The notes beneath the pieces were generated by a model that made no database searches, was not told where the DNA came from, and saw only the letters and a program-made list of their open reading frames with translations. Shown piece after piece: positions 38,528 to 46,758 of a DNA stretch of 64,000 nt. The stretch is taken from NCBI RefSeq assembly GCF_014699075.1, contig NZ_JACXAB010000002.1, positions 372,001 through 436,000 of the forward strand, written 5' to 3'. Within the stretch, counting starts at the first letter, position 1, and every line of letters starts with the position of its first letter. The translations under genes and the position numbers were made by a program. This DNA comes from Microvirga sp. GTDB taxonomy: Bacteria > Pseudomonadota > Alphaproteobacteria > Rhizobiales > Beijerinckiaceae.

Positions 38528-38911
38528 TTAGACTTGCGGGGGCCGAGCAGGTGGAGCCTGGGCCAGAGTCTCCGGTGTGGCGTCATCCCCGGGCACCAGT
38601 GCCTGTGCGGGGCTGAACCAGCGCACCACCGCACTGGCGGTCGAAACGTCCTGGAGAACTTTCGCATGGCACAAGGCCGCAAGCGGGCAGGCCTTGGGGC
38701 CGTCGGGTTTGGATGACCTGGCGGGCGCGCAGCACTGCACCTCGGCCATCGCCATGTCATAGGTTGTGGAGACCCGAGCCATTCCGGTGTCAGACGCCGT
38801 CATGGGCACCACCAGCCCTCCGGCCACCGCGGGAACGGTGAACGGGGCAAGCACGAGCCCAAGGATCGCAAGGATCGAGAGCAGACGTGTGATGGCAAGC
38901 CACGGCTTCAT
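38528..38911 (-). CDS. Small exported Cys-containing protein, third copy of the RPP-ending group
   Basis: 127 residues. A hydrophobic signal segment (LLSILAILGLVLAPFTVPAVAG) is followed by CCAPARSSKPDGPKACPLAALC and an end APPARPPQV. It has paired Cys, a second Cys pair and an RPP-like C-terminus as in the proteins at 8.9 and 24.4 kb, but few His. It precedes the PCu(A)C-SCO-Dsb block on the same strand by about 220 bases. Probable periplasmic metal or redox protein of unknown family. Confidence 0.55.
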   Translation of the reverse strand: MKPWLAITRLLSILAILGLVLAPFTVPAVAGGLVVPMTASDTGMARVSTTYDMAMAEVQCCAPARSSKPDGPKACPLAALCHAKVLQDVSTASAVVRWFSPAQALVPGDDATPETLAQAPPARPPQV

Positions 38912-39126
38912 GCCGGGAACCTCTCACATGCCCCCTGAAATGTGAAGCGCGGCACAATCAATAGCTTGTGTCCGCTGGAGAGGTAAAGCGACGCATTCCA
39001 ACCGGGAGGTTGGCAGCCCTGTCTGCCATGCTCCATTTTTACGGGGAAAACGACACCGGAAATGAATGGTGGGTCATGCGCCTGCCATGATGCTCAGGCG
39101 CCATGTCGGCAACATTCGGAGGGGCC

Positions 39127-39642
39127 ATGCGACCAGTCCTTGCCTTTTTCATAGCAACGTTCGCCCTTGCCTCCCAAGCGACAGCCAATCCGTTTGACGC
39201 CCCGCCGCCGATGTATGCAGAAGCGGTCAATCCGGCCCTCCGACAGGTCGGCACTGATCTTCGCGTCCGGCAAACCTCCTGTATGGTCAGCAGTCACTGC
39301 CGTTACGCCGCGCGTCAGGTCGGCATCGAAGTGGTCGGCCCGCCGGATCGTCCCGTCACCGAGCGGATCATGATCGCGGCCACGTTCCGCCAAGGAGACG
39401 ATGCGGCGGCGACGAAGCTTATCGATGATACGCTGACCGTGCTCGGTGCGACCATGGTGGTCTACGATCCAGGGATGGCCGAGGACCGGCGCGGCGAGTT
39501 CTTGCTTGAACTGGGTGATGCCGCGCTGAGCGTGGGTGAGGCGCACCGGGACAGCGCAGACGTCCATTACGCCCTGTCATTCGACGATGTCAGCGGGCGC
39601 CTGGAGATCACTGCTGCGACATTACGCGCAGGACATGGTTAA
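39127..39642 (+). CDS. Secreted protein of unknown function
   Basis: 171 residues from the ATG at 39127, which has GGAGGGG before it. Signal peptide MRPVLAFFIATFALASQATA, then a mature part with one Cys pair (SCMVSSHC) and mixed alpha/beta content. No family recognised. Single gene facing away from the copper block. Confidence 0.6.
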   Translation: MRPVLAFFIATFALASQATANPFDAPPPMYAEAVNPALRQVGTDLRVRQTSCMVSSHCRYAARQVGIEVVGPPDRPVTERIMIAATFRQGDDAAATKLIDDTLTVLGATMVVYDPGMAEDRRGEFLLELGDAALSVGEAHRDSADVHYALSFDDVSGRLEITAATLRAGHG

Positions 39643-39765
39643 CAAAATTTCCGGAACGAAACAGGGTGCGACCTGTTAACTCTCGTTTAACTTTTGCCTT
39701 GAGCGGCTCCCGCCCGTTGTGTCAGGTTTGATGAACAAAACCTTAACGGCAAATCGGTGGGGGCA

Positions 39766-40428
39766 ATGCGGCAACCTCTCTTCGGGTCTCTGAACACTCG
39801 GCCTTCTCTCCGGAACACGCTTCGTCTCGCCGCCTTCGCGATTGGGCTCACCATGATCGGCAGTGGAGCGCAGGCGCAGACCGTTGCAGGGTTGCCAACG
39901 GCCTCCCAGCCAGTTGGGATGATTGGCGCAGCGAAGCCGATCCCGGGTTGGATCCGCTTCTGCGAGCAGAACCCGGTGGAATGCGCCGTCGATGCCTCCG
40001 AGCCTGCCACGATCAATCTCACTCCGAAGGATTGGCAGACCCTCGTCCGGATCAACCAGCAGGTGAACACAGATATCAAGGCGAAGACGGACAAGGATCA
40101 CTGGGGCGTTGAGGACCGCTGGGACTTCGCCGAGGACGGCTACGGCGACTGCGAGGACTATCAGCTCGTCAAGCGCAAGCGCTTGGTCGAGGCGGGCTTC
40201 CCCCGCCGGGCGTTGCGGATGACCGTGGTGATCGATGAGGAAGGCGCTGGGCATGCGGTCATGATGGTCCGCACCAATCGGGGCGATCTCATCCTCGACA
40301 ACAAGCGCAATGCCATCCTGTCATGGCACAAGACCGGCTACACCTATATCAAGCGCGAGGGCGATGAGGGCTCCACCTGGGCCTCGCTCGGCGGCCGGAC
40401 GTCGCCGACCATGACGGCAAACCAGTAG
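39766..40428 (+). CDS. BTLCP-type transglutaminase-like cysteine peptidase
   Basis: 220 residues with a signal peptide ending AQAQ. The catalytic Cys is in YGDCEDYQLVKRKRLVEAG, the His in GHAVMMVRT and the Asp in LILDNKRN, the arrangement of bacterial transglutaminase-like cysteine proteinases common in Rhizobiales. The start at 39766 has GGGGGC; three codons further upstream is another ATG. Envelope remodelling is the usual suggestion for the family. Confidence 0.9.
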   Translation: MRQPLFGSLNTRPSLRNTLRLAAFAIGLTMIGSGAQAQTVAGLPTASQPVGMIGAAKPIPGWIRFCEQNPVECAVDASEPATINLTPKDWQTLVRINQQVNTDIKAKTDKDHWGVEDRWDFAEDGYGDCEDYQLVKRKRLVEAGFPRRALRMTVVIDEEGAGHAVMMVRTNRGDLILDNKRNAILSWHKTGYTYIKREGDEGSTWASLGGRTSPTMTANQ

Positions 40429-40551
40429 CGTCAGTCCCGGATCGGGTGAATTCTCGCATCATCCTCGCGAGCTCGCCTCCGTTGCGGCAGGCTTGGACCC
40501 TTGCCCCTGCGGCGGCGTTAACCTGTGTCAGGTTCCGAGCAGGAGATCGCC

Positions 40552-40836
40552 GTGAGCGCCGACATTGTCGAAATCCATTGGAATGCACGGCCACACCTTG
40601 AGCGTCTAGGTGTCAATCTCCGGCGTCGAGGGATTGACGACAGGGGGAAGAGGCTCCTGGATGAGGTCCGCAGGAGCCTTGCAGGAGTTTTCCCTGGCGC
40701 CCCTGTTCTGTTTCGGATTTCCGTGCATACAGGCGCCCCGACGGACGATCTGCGGGTCCTGCGTCAGGGCGTGGAACAGCCCAATTGCCTTCAGGAACTC
40801 CGTACCGCCATTGAACACGCCGTCGAACATGCATAG
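40552..40836 (+). CDS. Small soluble protein of unknown function
   Basis: About 94 residues from a GTG at 40552 that has AGGAGAT just upstream; an in-frame ATG at 40525 is an alternative. The chain is charged and helical (PHLERLGVNLRRRGIDDRGKRLLDEVRRSL), with one Cys near the end. No family recognised. Confidence 0.55.
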   Translation: MSADIVEIHWNARPHLERLGVNLRRRGIDDRGKRLLDEVRRSLAGVFPGAPVLFRISVHTGAPTDDLRVLRQGVEQPNCLQELRTAIEHAVEHA

Positions 40837-40878
40837 CGTGAGGCTGCATAGGCCTCTGGTAGATGCACCATCACGATC

Positions 40879-41685
40879 CTAGGGATTTCCTTCGCCTTCC
40901 CATGCTTCCTCTTCTGTGCGGCGTTTCTCGCCCGAGAGGCAGTCCGCTTGCGCTCCGGTGGGAAGGAACAGGGAAGATCCTCCGCTTCCGGCGATTTCGC
41001 GCAGGATCTTGGCCTTGATCGCTGATGGGAACTGATCGGCATGGCGGAGCGGGATCATGAACGAGCCTGGTCCTCCGATCACGCAGTCCGCGTAGTACCG
41101 ATCCAGATCGGCAACGTCCCAGCCACGCACCGTTCCCTCGATCTGGATTGGCAGCCCGTTGATCGTGATACCTTCGGCCACGGCGCGGTCACGCGCGTAC
41201 CTGACCTTGCGACCGTCGTTGTTCGGACCATCTCCCGAGATATCGATCACCCGCCGCGCTGGCTCGTCCTTCAGATCGGTGAAGAGCCTCATTCCGAAGT
41301 CGATCACGCCAGAGATCGAGGTCATGCCTGCCGGACGGAGCGGCTTGCGACCAAGCGTGTCCGCAAAGGACCTTGCGGCTTCCGGCCCATCGACCACAGT
41401 CCAGGGAACGAGAACGACCTGCTCGTCTGCCCCGGACCATTCAACGTAAACGACGGCAACGCGACCCAGCGAGCCTTTCACGATGGCCTTGTGGACCGCT
41501 GGAGATCGAAACGCCTCAATGAAGCCTGAGCGCTGGAGCTCCTGCTCGGCCGAGGTCATCGAGGACGACACATCCACGGCAAGTACGAGGGCGAGGTCGA
41601 GCGTTGCCTCGGCTCCGGCGGCAGCGCCGCTCCAGAGGCAGACCAGGGACAGACCCAAGCACGCGCCGTGATGTCGCCCAGGCAT
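40879..41685 (-). CDS. DUF1194 exported von Willebrand factor A-like protein
   Basis: 268 residues. A signal peptide (ending AGA) is followed by a vWA-like domain with MIDAS residues DVSSS and VIDISGDGPNNDG, the DUF1194 signature. Such proteins are exported in many Rhizobiales; their role is not known. Single gene. Confidence 0.9.
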   Translation of the reverse strand: MPGRHHGACLGLSLVCLWSGAAAGAEATLDLALVLAVDVSSSMTSAEQELQRSGFIEAFRSPAVHKAIVKGSLGRVAVVYVEWSGADEQVVLVPWTVVDGPEAARSFADTLGRKPLRPAGMTSISGVIDFGMRLFTDLKDEPARRVIDISGDGPNNDGRKVRYARDRAVAEGITINGLPIQIEGTVRGWDVADLDRYYADCVIGGPGSFMIPLRHADQFPSAIKAKILREIAGSGGSSLFLPTGAQADCLSGEKRRTEEEAWEGEGNP

Positions 41686-41947
41686 GACTGCCTCCCTGTG
41701 GGATGCTCCAAAGAGCTGTCATGACATGGACTTGGGGCCAATGAATGTCGGCTGCGGGTTGAACCGGAAATCACCTGCCATTCGGGAGGGTGCCATGTTC
41801 CCGTTTTACGCGGACATTCGGCTCACTGCCGGGGTTTCCCAGTGGGACCTATCAGATCGCCCGACGTTACCTATCCGTCCCCTCTGGCATTCCGAAGCAG
41901 CGTATCGAGCACTTCACCGGTCTTTGACGAGAAAGCGGGGGCAAAGC

Positions 41948-43123
41948 ATGCCCCAGATCCCCCAACGCCTCCCCTGCGTCCTCGACCTTGCGCGGTGGCT
42001 CGCTGGGCCAGCCCGCACCACACTCGCGCCAGCTGCCATCGTCACAGAATACTGCGAACGGCTGCTGGCCGCAGGCGTACCACTCTGGCGCGTTCGGGTC
42101 GGGCAGCGCCTGGCCAATCCACTCATCGGCGTCTGGGGTGTAAAATGGGTGCGCGGAGCCGGGGCCGAGGCTTACACCGTGCCCCACAGGATCCTGGCGA
42201 CACGCTCATACAGCGGCAGCCCCTTCGAGCAGGTCAACACGACACGAGCCAGCTTCCGCCGCTCCCTTCGGCACCTGGATCCGGCCCTCGACCATCACGT
42301 GCTCTTAGAGGTAGCTTCTGAGGGCGGCACAGACTACCTGGCTATCCCGATCATGTACGGGGATGGCTCTGTTCAGGGCGCCTCCTTCACGACCTACGGC
42401 CTACGGGATTTCAGCCCCGAGGAGGTGTGCCTCATCGAGGAGCTGGGTCCGTTCCTGGCCGCGGCCCTGGAACCTGCCGCGATGCGGCGCTCCAGTGAGA
42501 GTCTTCTGCAAACCTATCTTGGCGAGGGGCCTGCCAAACGCGTTGTGGCAGGGGCCATTCGACGAGGCGATTGCTTTGAGATTGAAGCAGCCGTGCTGCT
42601 GACGGATCTGCGCGGATACACGTCTCTGTCGCAGCAGTTGCCCCCCGATCAGGTGCTGGAGCACCTCGACCGCTATCTGGAGGTGGTTGTCGGGGCTGTG
42701 CGTGCAGAGGGTGGTGACGTGCTGAAGTTCATCGGCGACGGCATCCTGTCGATCTTTTCTGTTGAAGAGAGTGGTCAGGCAGAGGCCACCCGGCAGGCCT
42801 GCCGGGCCTTGGACGCCGCCTTGGCGAGAGCCCATGAGGAGGGTGATCTGCAGTTTGTCGCATGCCTGCATATCGGCCCTGTCACCTACGGCAATATCGG
42901 CAGCCCCGACCGCCTCGACTTCACCGTGGTTGGGCCGACGGTCAATCTGGTCAGTCGGCTCGAAGCCTTCGCAAAGAGTACAGGCAACGTGGCGGTGTGC
43001 TCGCGGGAGGTCGCCGCACTCCTCCCATCAGCGGCGACGCATGCTCTGGGCACGTTTGCTCTGAAGGGTGTTCCAGACGAGCAGATGATTTTCTCGCTAC
43101 ACGGATCCGGCGAACACCCGTAG
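41948..43123 (+). CDS. Soluble class III adenylate/guanylate cyclase
   Basis: 391 residues from the ATG at 41948 (MPQIPQR). An in-frame ATG at 41795 with a good GGGAGGG site would add 51 residues. The N-terminal half is a GAF-like sensor region (VPLWRVRVGQRLANPLIG, EEVCLIEELGPFLAAALEP). The C-terminal cyclase has metal Asp residues in LLTDLRGYTSLS and FIGDGILSIF, and Asn and Arg in VNLVSRLE. It should be active and cytoplasmic. Second cyclase of the window, unlike the membrane one at 15.3 kb. Confidence 0.9.
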   Translation: MPQIPQRLPCVLDLARWLAGPARTTLAPAAIVTEYCERLLAAGVPLWRVRVGQRLANPLIGVWGVKWVRGAGAEAYTVPHRILATRSYSGSPFEQVNTTRASFRRSLRHLDPALDHHVLLEVASEGGTDYLAIPIMYGDGSVQGASFTTYGLRDFSPEEVCLIEELGPFLAAALEPAAMRRSSESLLQTYLGEGPAKRVVAGAIRRGDCFEIEAAVLLTDLRGYTSLSQQLPPDQVLEHLDRYLEVVVGAVRAEGGDVLKFIGDGILSIFSVEESGQAEATRQACRALDAALARAHEEGDLQFVACLHIGPVTYGNIGSPDRLDFTVVGPTVNLVSRLEAFAKSTGNVAVCSREVAALLPSAATHALGTFALKGVPDEQMIFSLHGSGEHP

Positions 43124-43305
43124 CGGAAGGCCAAGAATGCACTTGAACCTCTAGCAGCTTGAGGTGCTAGCCAGAGATACCTTCAACCTTCGGAATACAC
43201 GCCATATGGATCTGGCCCTTCGCCCGCCGCTCCTCCCCGCAATCCCTGCCGCCGCACGCCTCAGGTTCCTGTTCCGCACCGCGGGCCTTTCGGGGAGATG
43301 AAGAA

Positions 43306-43476
43306 ATGGATGAGTGGAAACAACGGCGAAACCGGAGGAACCTCGCGCTGGCCCTGACGCTTCTGGGCCTGGTCGTCATCCTCTACGCAGTCTCGTTCGT
43401 GAAAACCCGTGAGCTTGAGGACCAGCGCCATCGAGACACCTCGCAAGCTCATGCCCCCGCCAAGGCAACGCCATAG
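43306..43476 (+). CDS. CoxF-like 56-residue membrane protein
   Basis: Frame MDEWKQRRNRRNLALALTLL continues into one membrane helix (to AVSFVK) and a short polar tail. GGAGATGAAGAA provides a ribosome site. Basic N-terminus plus single helix resembles the small CoxF proteins found in alphaproteobacterial cytochrome oxidase operons. It is too short for routine gene finders. No other cox gene is near; copper-delivery genes lie 6 kb to the left. Confidence 0.55.
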   Translation: MDEWKQRRNRRNLALALTLLGLVVILYAVSFVKTRELEDQRHRDTSQAHAPAKATP

Positions 43477-43571
43477 GCCGAGCAGAACAGCCGTCGTTCA
43501 GAACGACCGAACACTGCCCATTCGATGGCGATCAGCCTTGCATGGCGGACCAACCCTGCAGGGCCCCAGGC

Positions 43572-44726
43572 TCAGCCGCCGAAAAGCCCCCGGAAGCGTT
43601 CGAGCACAGAGCGCCCCTCACTTCCCGCCGCTTGCACTGCCGGCCCAGGCGCCGCATTCACAACAGGAGCAGATGTCGACGGCCGCGCGGCGTCGCCAGC
43701 ACGGATCTGGCTCTTGGGGGTTTGCGAAGCATAGGCAAGGGTCGATGACGGTCCTTGCCTCGGCTTCCCGCTTGCAGCGAGGACGACCTCCTGCGGTCCG
43801 GCGGCCAGCGCCTCAGGGCGGCTGACGTCCCCAAGGCGCTTGCGCGCGTTGGCGTCGACGGCAGGCGATCCGCCCTGGCCTGCATCGCCGTACAAGGCCT
43901 GCCGGAAACTCTCGTGCTGCCCGCCGTCGGCGTAGACCAGCTTGACCGGCTGCACGCCATTGGCCGCCAACGCACCCACCTGCTGATCGTCGCTCTGCCG
44001 CTTCTGCGCGACGGCCGCCATGACCGAGGTGTCGCCGCTGAAGGCATATTGCTGATTGGCGACGGACACGCGCGGCTCGTCCCTGGCGATCTCGAAGTAG
44101 TCGGAACCCTCTTTGAGGTTCCGCCAGAAGGCGATGTTCGGGTCGAGGCGGTGCTTGGCCAGGTTCTCGGCCGTCATCCGGAACGGATAGGACTGGAACT
44201 GGAAGCCGCGCTGGCCGCTGGAGAAGGCCTCCCGCGCCAGGGCATAGACCTCAGAGATGGCCTCGTCGGTCATGGCGAAGCACCCTTGCGACGAGCACGA
44301 TCCGTGCACCATCAGGTGCGACCCCGTCCGGCCAAGCGCGCGGTCGTACTCGTTCGGGTAGCCGAGGTTGAACGAGAGGTAGAGCTGCGAGTTCGGGTTC
44401 ATCTGCGCCGGGGTGACGGTGTAGAAGCCCTCCGGGGCCTGGCGGTCGCCCTCGCGGATCTTCGGCCCGAGCTGGCCCGACCAGCGACACATCGGGTAGG
44501 TCTTGAGGAGCGCGTACCGGCCGTCGCGGCCCCGCTTCCAAACTTCGATCTCGGATTCCTTCTTGTAGGAGCGCATCAGGATCGGGTCGTTCTTCGACAT
44601 GCCCTTCGTTTCCATCAGCGCCATGGTGGCGGCGGGGATCGGCGCCAGGTGGCGCGTGGACATGTCCTGGCCTTGGCAGGCGGCGAGCGCGAGCACGAGG
44701 CCCGCAACCAATGCAATACGCTTCAT
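43572..44726 (-). CDS. L,D-transpeptidase-like lipoprotein (YafK-type)
   Basis: 384 residues from the ATG at 44726, which opens a lipoprotein signal (lipobox LAAC). The catalytic motif is HGSCSSQGCFAMTD, with its Cys and His, after IEVWKRGRDGRYALLKTYP, as in murein L,D-transpeptidase family YafK. A long Ala/Gln/Ser-rich C-terminal region (about residues 250-384) is disordered. It should act on peptidoglycan in the periplasm. Confidence 0.9.
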   Translation of the reverse strand: MKRIALVAGLVLALAACQGQDMSTRHLAPIPAATMALMETKGMSKNDPILMRSYKKESEIEVWKRGRDGRYALLKTYPMCRWSGQLGPKIREGDRQAPEGFYTVTPAQMNPNSQLYLSFNLGYPNEYDRALGRTGSHLMVHGSCSSQGCFAMTDEAISEVYALAREAFSSGQRGFQFQSYPFRMTAENLAKHRLDPNIAFWRNLKEGSDYFEIARDEPRVSVANQQYAFSGDTSVMAAVAQKRQSDDQQVGALAANGVQPVKLVYADGGQHESFRQALYGDAGQGGSPAVDANARKRLGDVSRPEALAAGPQEVVLAASGKPRQGPSSTLAYASQTPKSQIRAGDAARPSTSAPVVNAAPGPAVQAAGSEGRSVLERFRGLFGG

Positions 44727-44961
44727 CGTGGGAATTCCCGCATTCTGTGCGCCCGGGGTTGATCCCGGACGGTTCCCCATTTTTCTAAGGGATTGGCTTT
44801 AACGCTGTCTTGCCACAGGCACAGGAACCGGCGGAAGCCTGCCAACCGGCATGAAAGGTTGCCTTCAAGTCCGGCAGGATTGAGGCGTCCGGCTTCCGCT
44901 CACCCGCGATCCACAGGATGCCTGAGGCCCCCTCTGACGCCTTGCCCGAACGATGCAGCGG

Positions 44962-45594
44962 TCAGGCCGAGGCTTGGGCGGTTCTGAGGTCGCGACGGGC
45001 ATCCTTGATGATGGCCCAGGACGACTGGAGGAACAGCCCAGCGATGACGACGGCAACGACAAGGTCAGGCCACGGCGTCGCGGTCCAGGCGACGAGGCCG
45101 GCGGCGATGATCACCGCCACGTTGCCGATGGCATCGTTCCGGCTGAACAGCCACACCGCCCTGACGTTGGCGTCCCCGCTCCGATGCGGCAGCAGGACCC
45201 AGGCCGAGGCAACGTTGACCACGAGCGCGATCACCCCGAACAGGCCCATGATCTCGGCCTCGGGCTGTTGCAGCACGAAAACCCGGTACGCGGAGGTGAC
45301 AAGGATGCCGAGGCCGAGGAGCCCGAGGAAGACGCCCTGGAGAAGCGCGGACCGTGCCCGCCAGACCAGGCTCCACCCAATGGCGATCAGGCCGAGGAGC
45401 GTGATTGTTCCGTCGCCGAGGAAGTCGAGGGCGTCCGCCTTCAGGGCCTGTGATCCGGAAACGAACCCGGCCACGATCTCGGCGAGCCCATAGCCGACGT
45501 TGAGCACCACGACGGTCCACAGGGCGCGGCGATAGCCTGAGGTGACGTGGGAGTAATCCTGGATGCCGTCGTCATCGTCGTCATCACGGCTCAT
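44962..45594 (-). CDS. Cation diffusion facilitator family transporter
   Basis: 210 residues from the ATG at 45594. A short acidic N-terminus (SRDDDDDDG) leads into about six membrane helices. The metal sites are in ADALDFLGDG and SRNDAIGN. It is shorter than standard CDF proteins, lacking most of the cytoplasmic C-terminal domain, as in CzcD-like accessory CDFs. Together with the upstream ATPase it should export Zn, Cd or Co. Four bases separate it from the ICMT-family gene. Confidence 0.85.
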   Translation of the reverse strand: MSRDDDDDDGIQDYSHVTSGYRRALWTVVVLNVGYGLAEIVAGFVSGSQALKADALDFLGDGTITLLGLIAIGWSLVWRARSALLQGVFLGLLGLGILVTSAYRVFVLQQPEAEIMGLFGVIALVVNVASAWVLLPHRSGDANVRAVWLFSRNDAIGNVAVIIAAGLVAWTATPWPDLVVAVVIAGLFLQSSWAIIKDARRDLRTAQASA

Positions 45595-45598
45595 GACA

Positions 45599-46270
45599 TC
45601 AGTTCCCCGTGATGGAGCGAAGGCTTTCGCTTCCTTCGGCACCCCCCGTTGACCGGCCCTCAAGACGGGCGGATCGGCGGCCGATCCAGCGCGGCACGGC
45701 AACTCGATACGCCTCATAGGCAGGACCGTGCATGCGTCGCAGGTGTTCCTCCTCCATGCGGATCTGGACCGAGAAGGCCACCCAAGCGGCCGCGAGCACG
45801 ATGCCTGTGACCGTGGTCGGGGCCATGAGGAAGGCTCCGAGTACCACGGCGACCATGCCGAGGAAGGTCGGGTTGCGCGACCAGGCGAACAGGCCCGACG
45901 TCACAAGCCCGGTCCGCTCCTGATCCAGGCCGATCCGCCAGGACGTCCCCATCTGCACCTGGGCGGCGAGGATGACCGCGCTGCCTGCAGCCATCACCGC
46001 GAGACCCAGCCATGCGATGGCAGGTCGGGCCACTCCCGGAACCAGGCCGGCGGCCATATCGGCGCTCGGCAGGACCACCCGCACGACCAGGAAGACGAAC
46101 AGGATGGCGCCGCCGACGCGATAGACCCACCCCACGAAATCATGAGCAGTGTCGCCCGTGCCGAACCTATCGACCGAGCGGCCGAGACGCTGCGACACGC
46201 GGCGGGTGAGCAGCGTGAAGGCCGCACCGAGCCCAACGAGCAGCAGGACGGGGAGAATGGCAGACGGCAT
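45599..46270 (-). CDS. Isoprenylcysteine methyltransferase-family membrane protein
   Basis: 223 residues with about five helices. The family core is GLVTSGLFAWSRNPTFLGMV and EEEHLRRMHGPAYEAYRVAVPRW. Bacterial members are commonly found next to metal transporters; their methyl acceptor is unknown. Its start overlaps the lspA stop by one base (TGATG), so the genes are coupled. Confidence 0.88.
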   Translation of the reverse strand: MPSAILPVLLLVGLGAAFTLLTRRVSQRLGRSVDRFGTGDTAHDFVGWVYRVGGAILFVFLVVRVVLPSADMAAGLVPGVARPAIAWLGLAVMAAGSAVILAAQVQMGTSWRIGLDQERTGLVTSGLFAWSRNPTFLGMVAVVLGAFLMAPTTVTGIVLAAAWVAFSVQIRMEEEHLRRMHGPAYEAYRVAVPRWIGRRSARLEGRSTGGAEGSESLRSITGN

Positions 46271-46758
46271 CAGGATGCCTCCTTGCGTCGGGCCCCGATC
46301 CTGAGGCTGTCGGTCACGAGCCAGATCGCCCCGAGTGTGATGGCGATGTCCGCCACGTTGAAGGTCGGCCAGTGGTAGCCGGCGGCGTGGAGGTCGATGA
46401 AATCGGTCACCATGCCGTCCCTCACGCGGTCGATCAGGTTGCCGAGAGCGCCCGCGAGGATCAGGGCCAAGGCCACACTCTCCTGCCGGGCCTGCGCCCT
46501 GACGCTCCAGACCGCCATGCCAACGCAGATCAGGGCCGTGATGCCGATCAGGGCAAGCACGCCCCAGGCCTCGTCGGCGGGCAGGAGGCCGAAGCTGATC
46601 CCCCGGTTGAAGCCGAGCCGCAGGTTCGCGAACGGCAGGACCTCCAGGACCTCCCCAGGCATCAGGGACGCCCGGGCCATCGCCTTGGTGGCCTGATCGA
46701 GCAGGATGATCGGTCCCGTGACCGCCAGAAGATAGCCAATCCTCGCCATGACCGTCAT
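46270..46758 (-). CDS. lspA: Lipoprotein signal peptidase II
   Basis: 162 residues, four helices. Catalytic Asp residues lie in GNLIDRVRDG and FNVADIAI, with the FNRGISFGLL motif. It cleaves lipoprotein signal peptides. Its ATG overlaps the stop of the metal ATPase by one base. An lspA copy in a metal operon recalls pbrB/pbrC of lead-resistance operons, where LspA-like proteins take part in lead detoxification. A housekeeping copy presumably lies elsewhere. Confidence 0.94.
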   Translation of the reverse strand: MTVMARIGYLLAVTGPIILLDQATKAMARASLMPGEVLEVLPFANLRLGFNRGISFGLLPADEAWGVLALIGITALICVGMAVWSVRAQARQESVALALILAGALGNLIDRVRDGMVTDFIDLHAAGYHWPTFNVADIAITLGAIWLVTDSLRIGARRKEAS

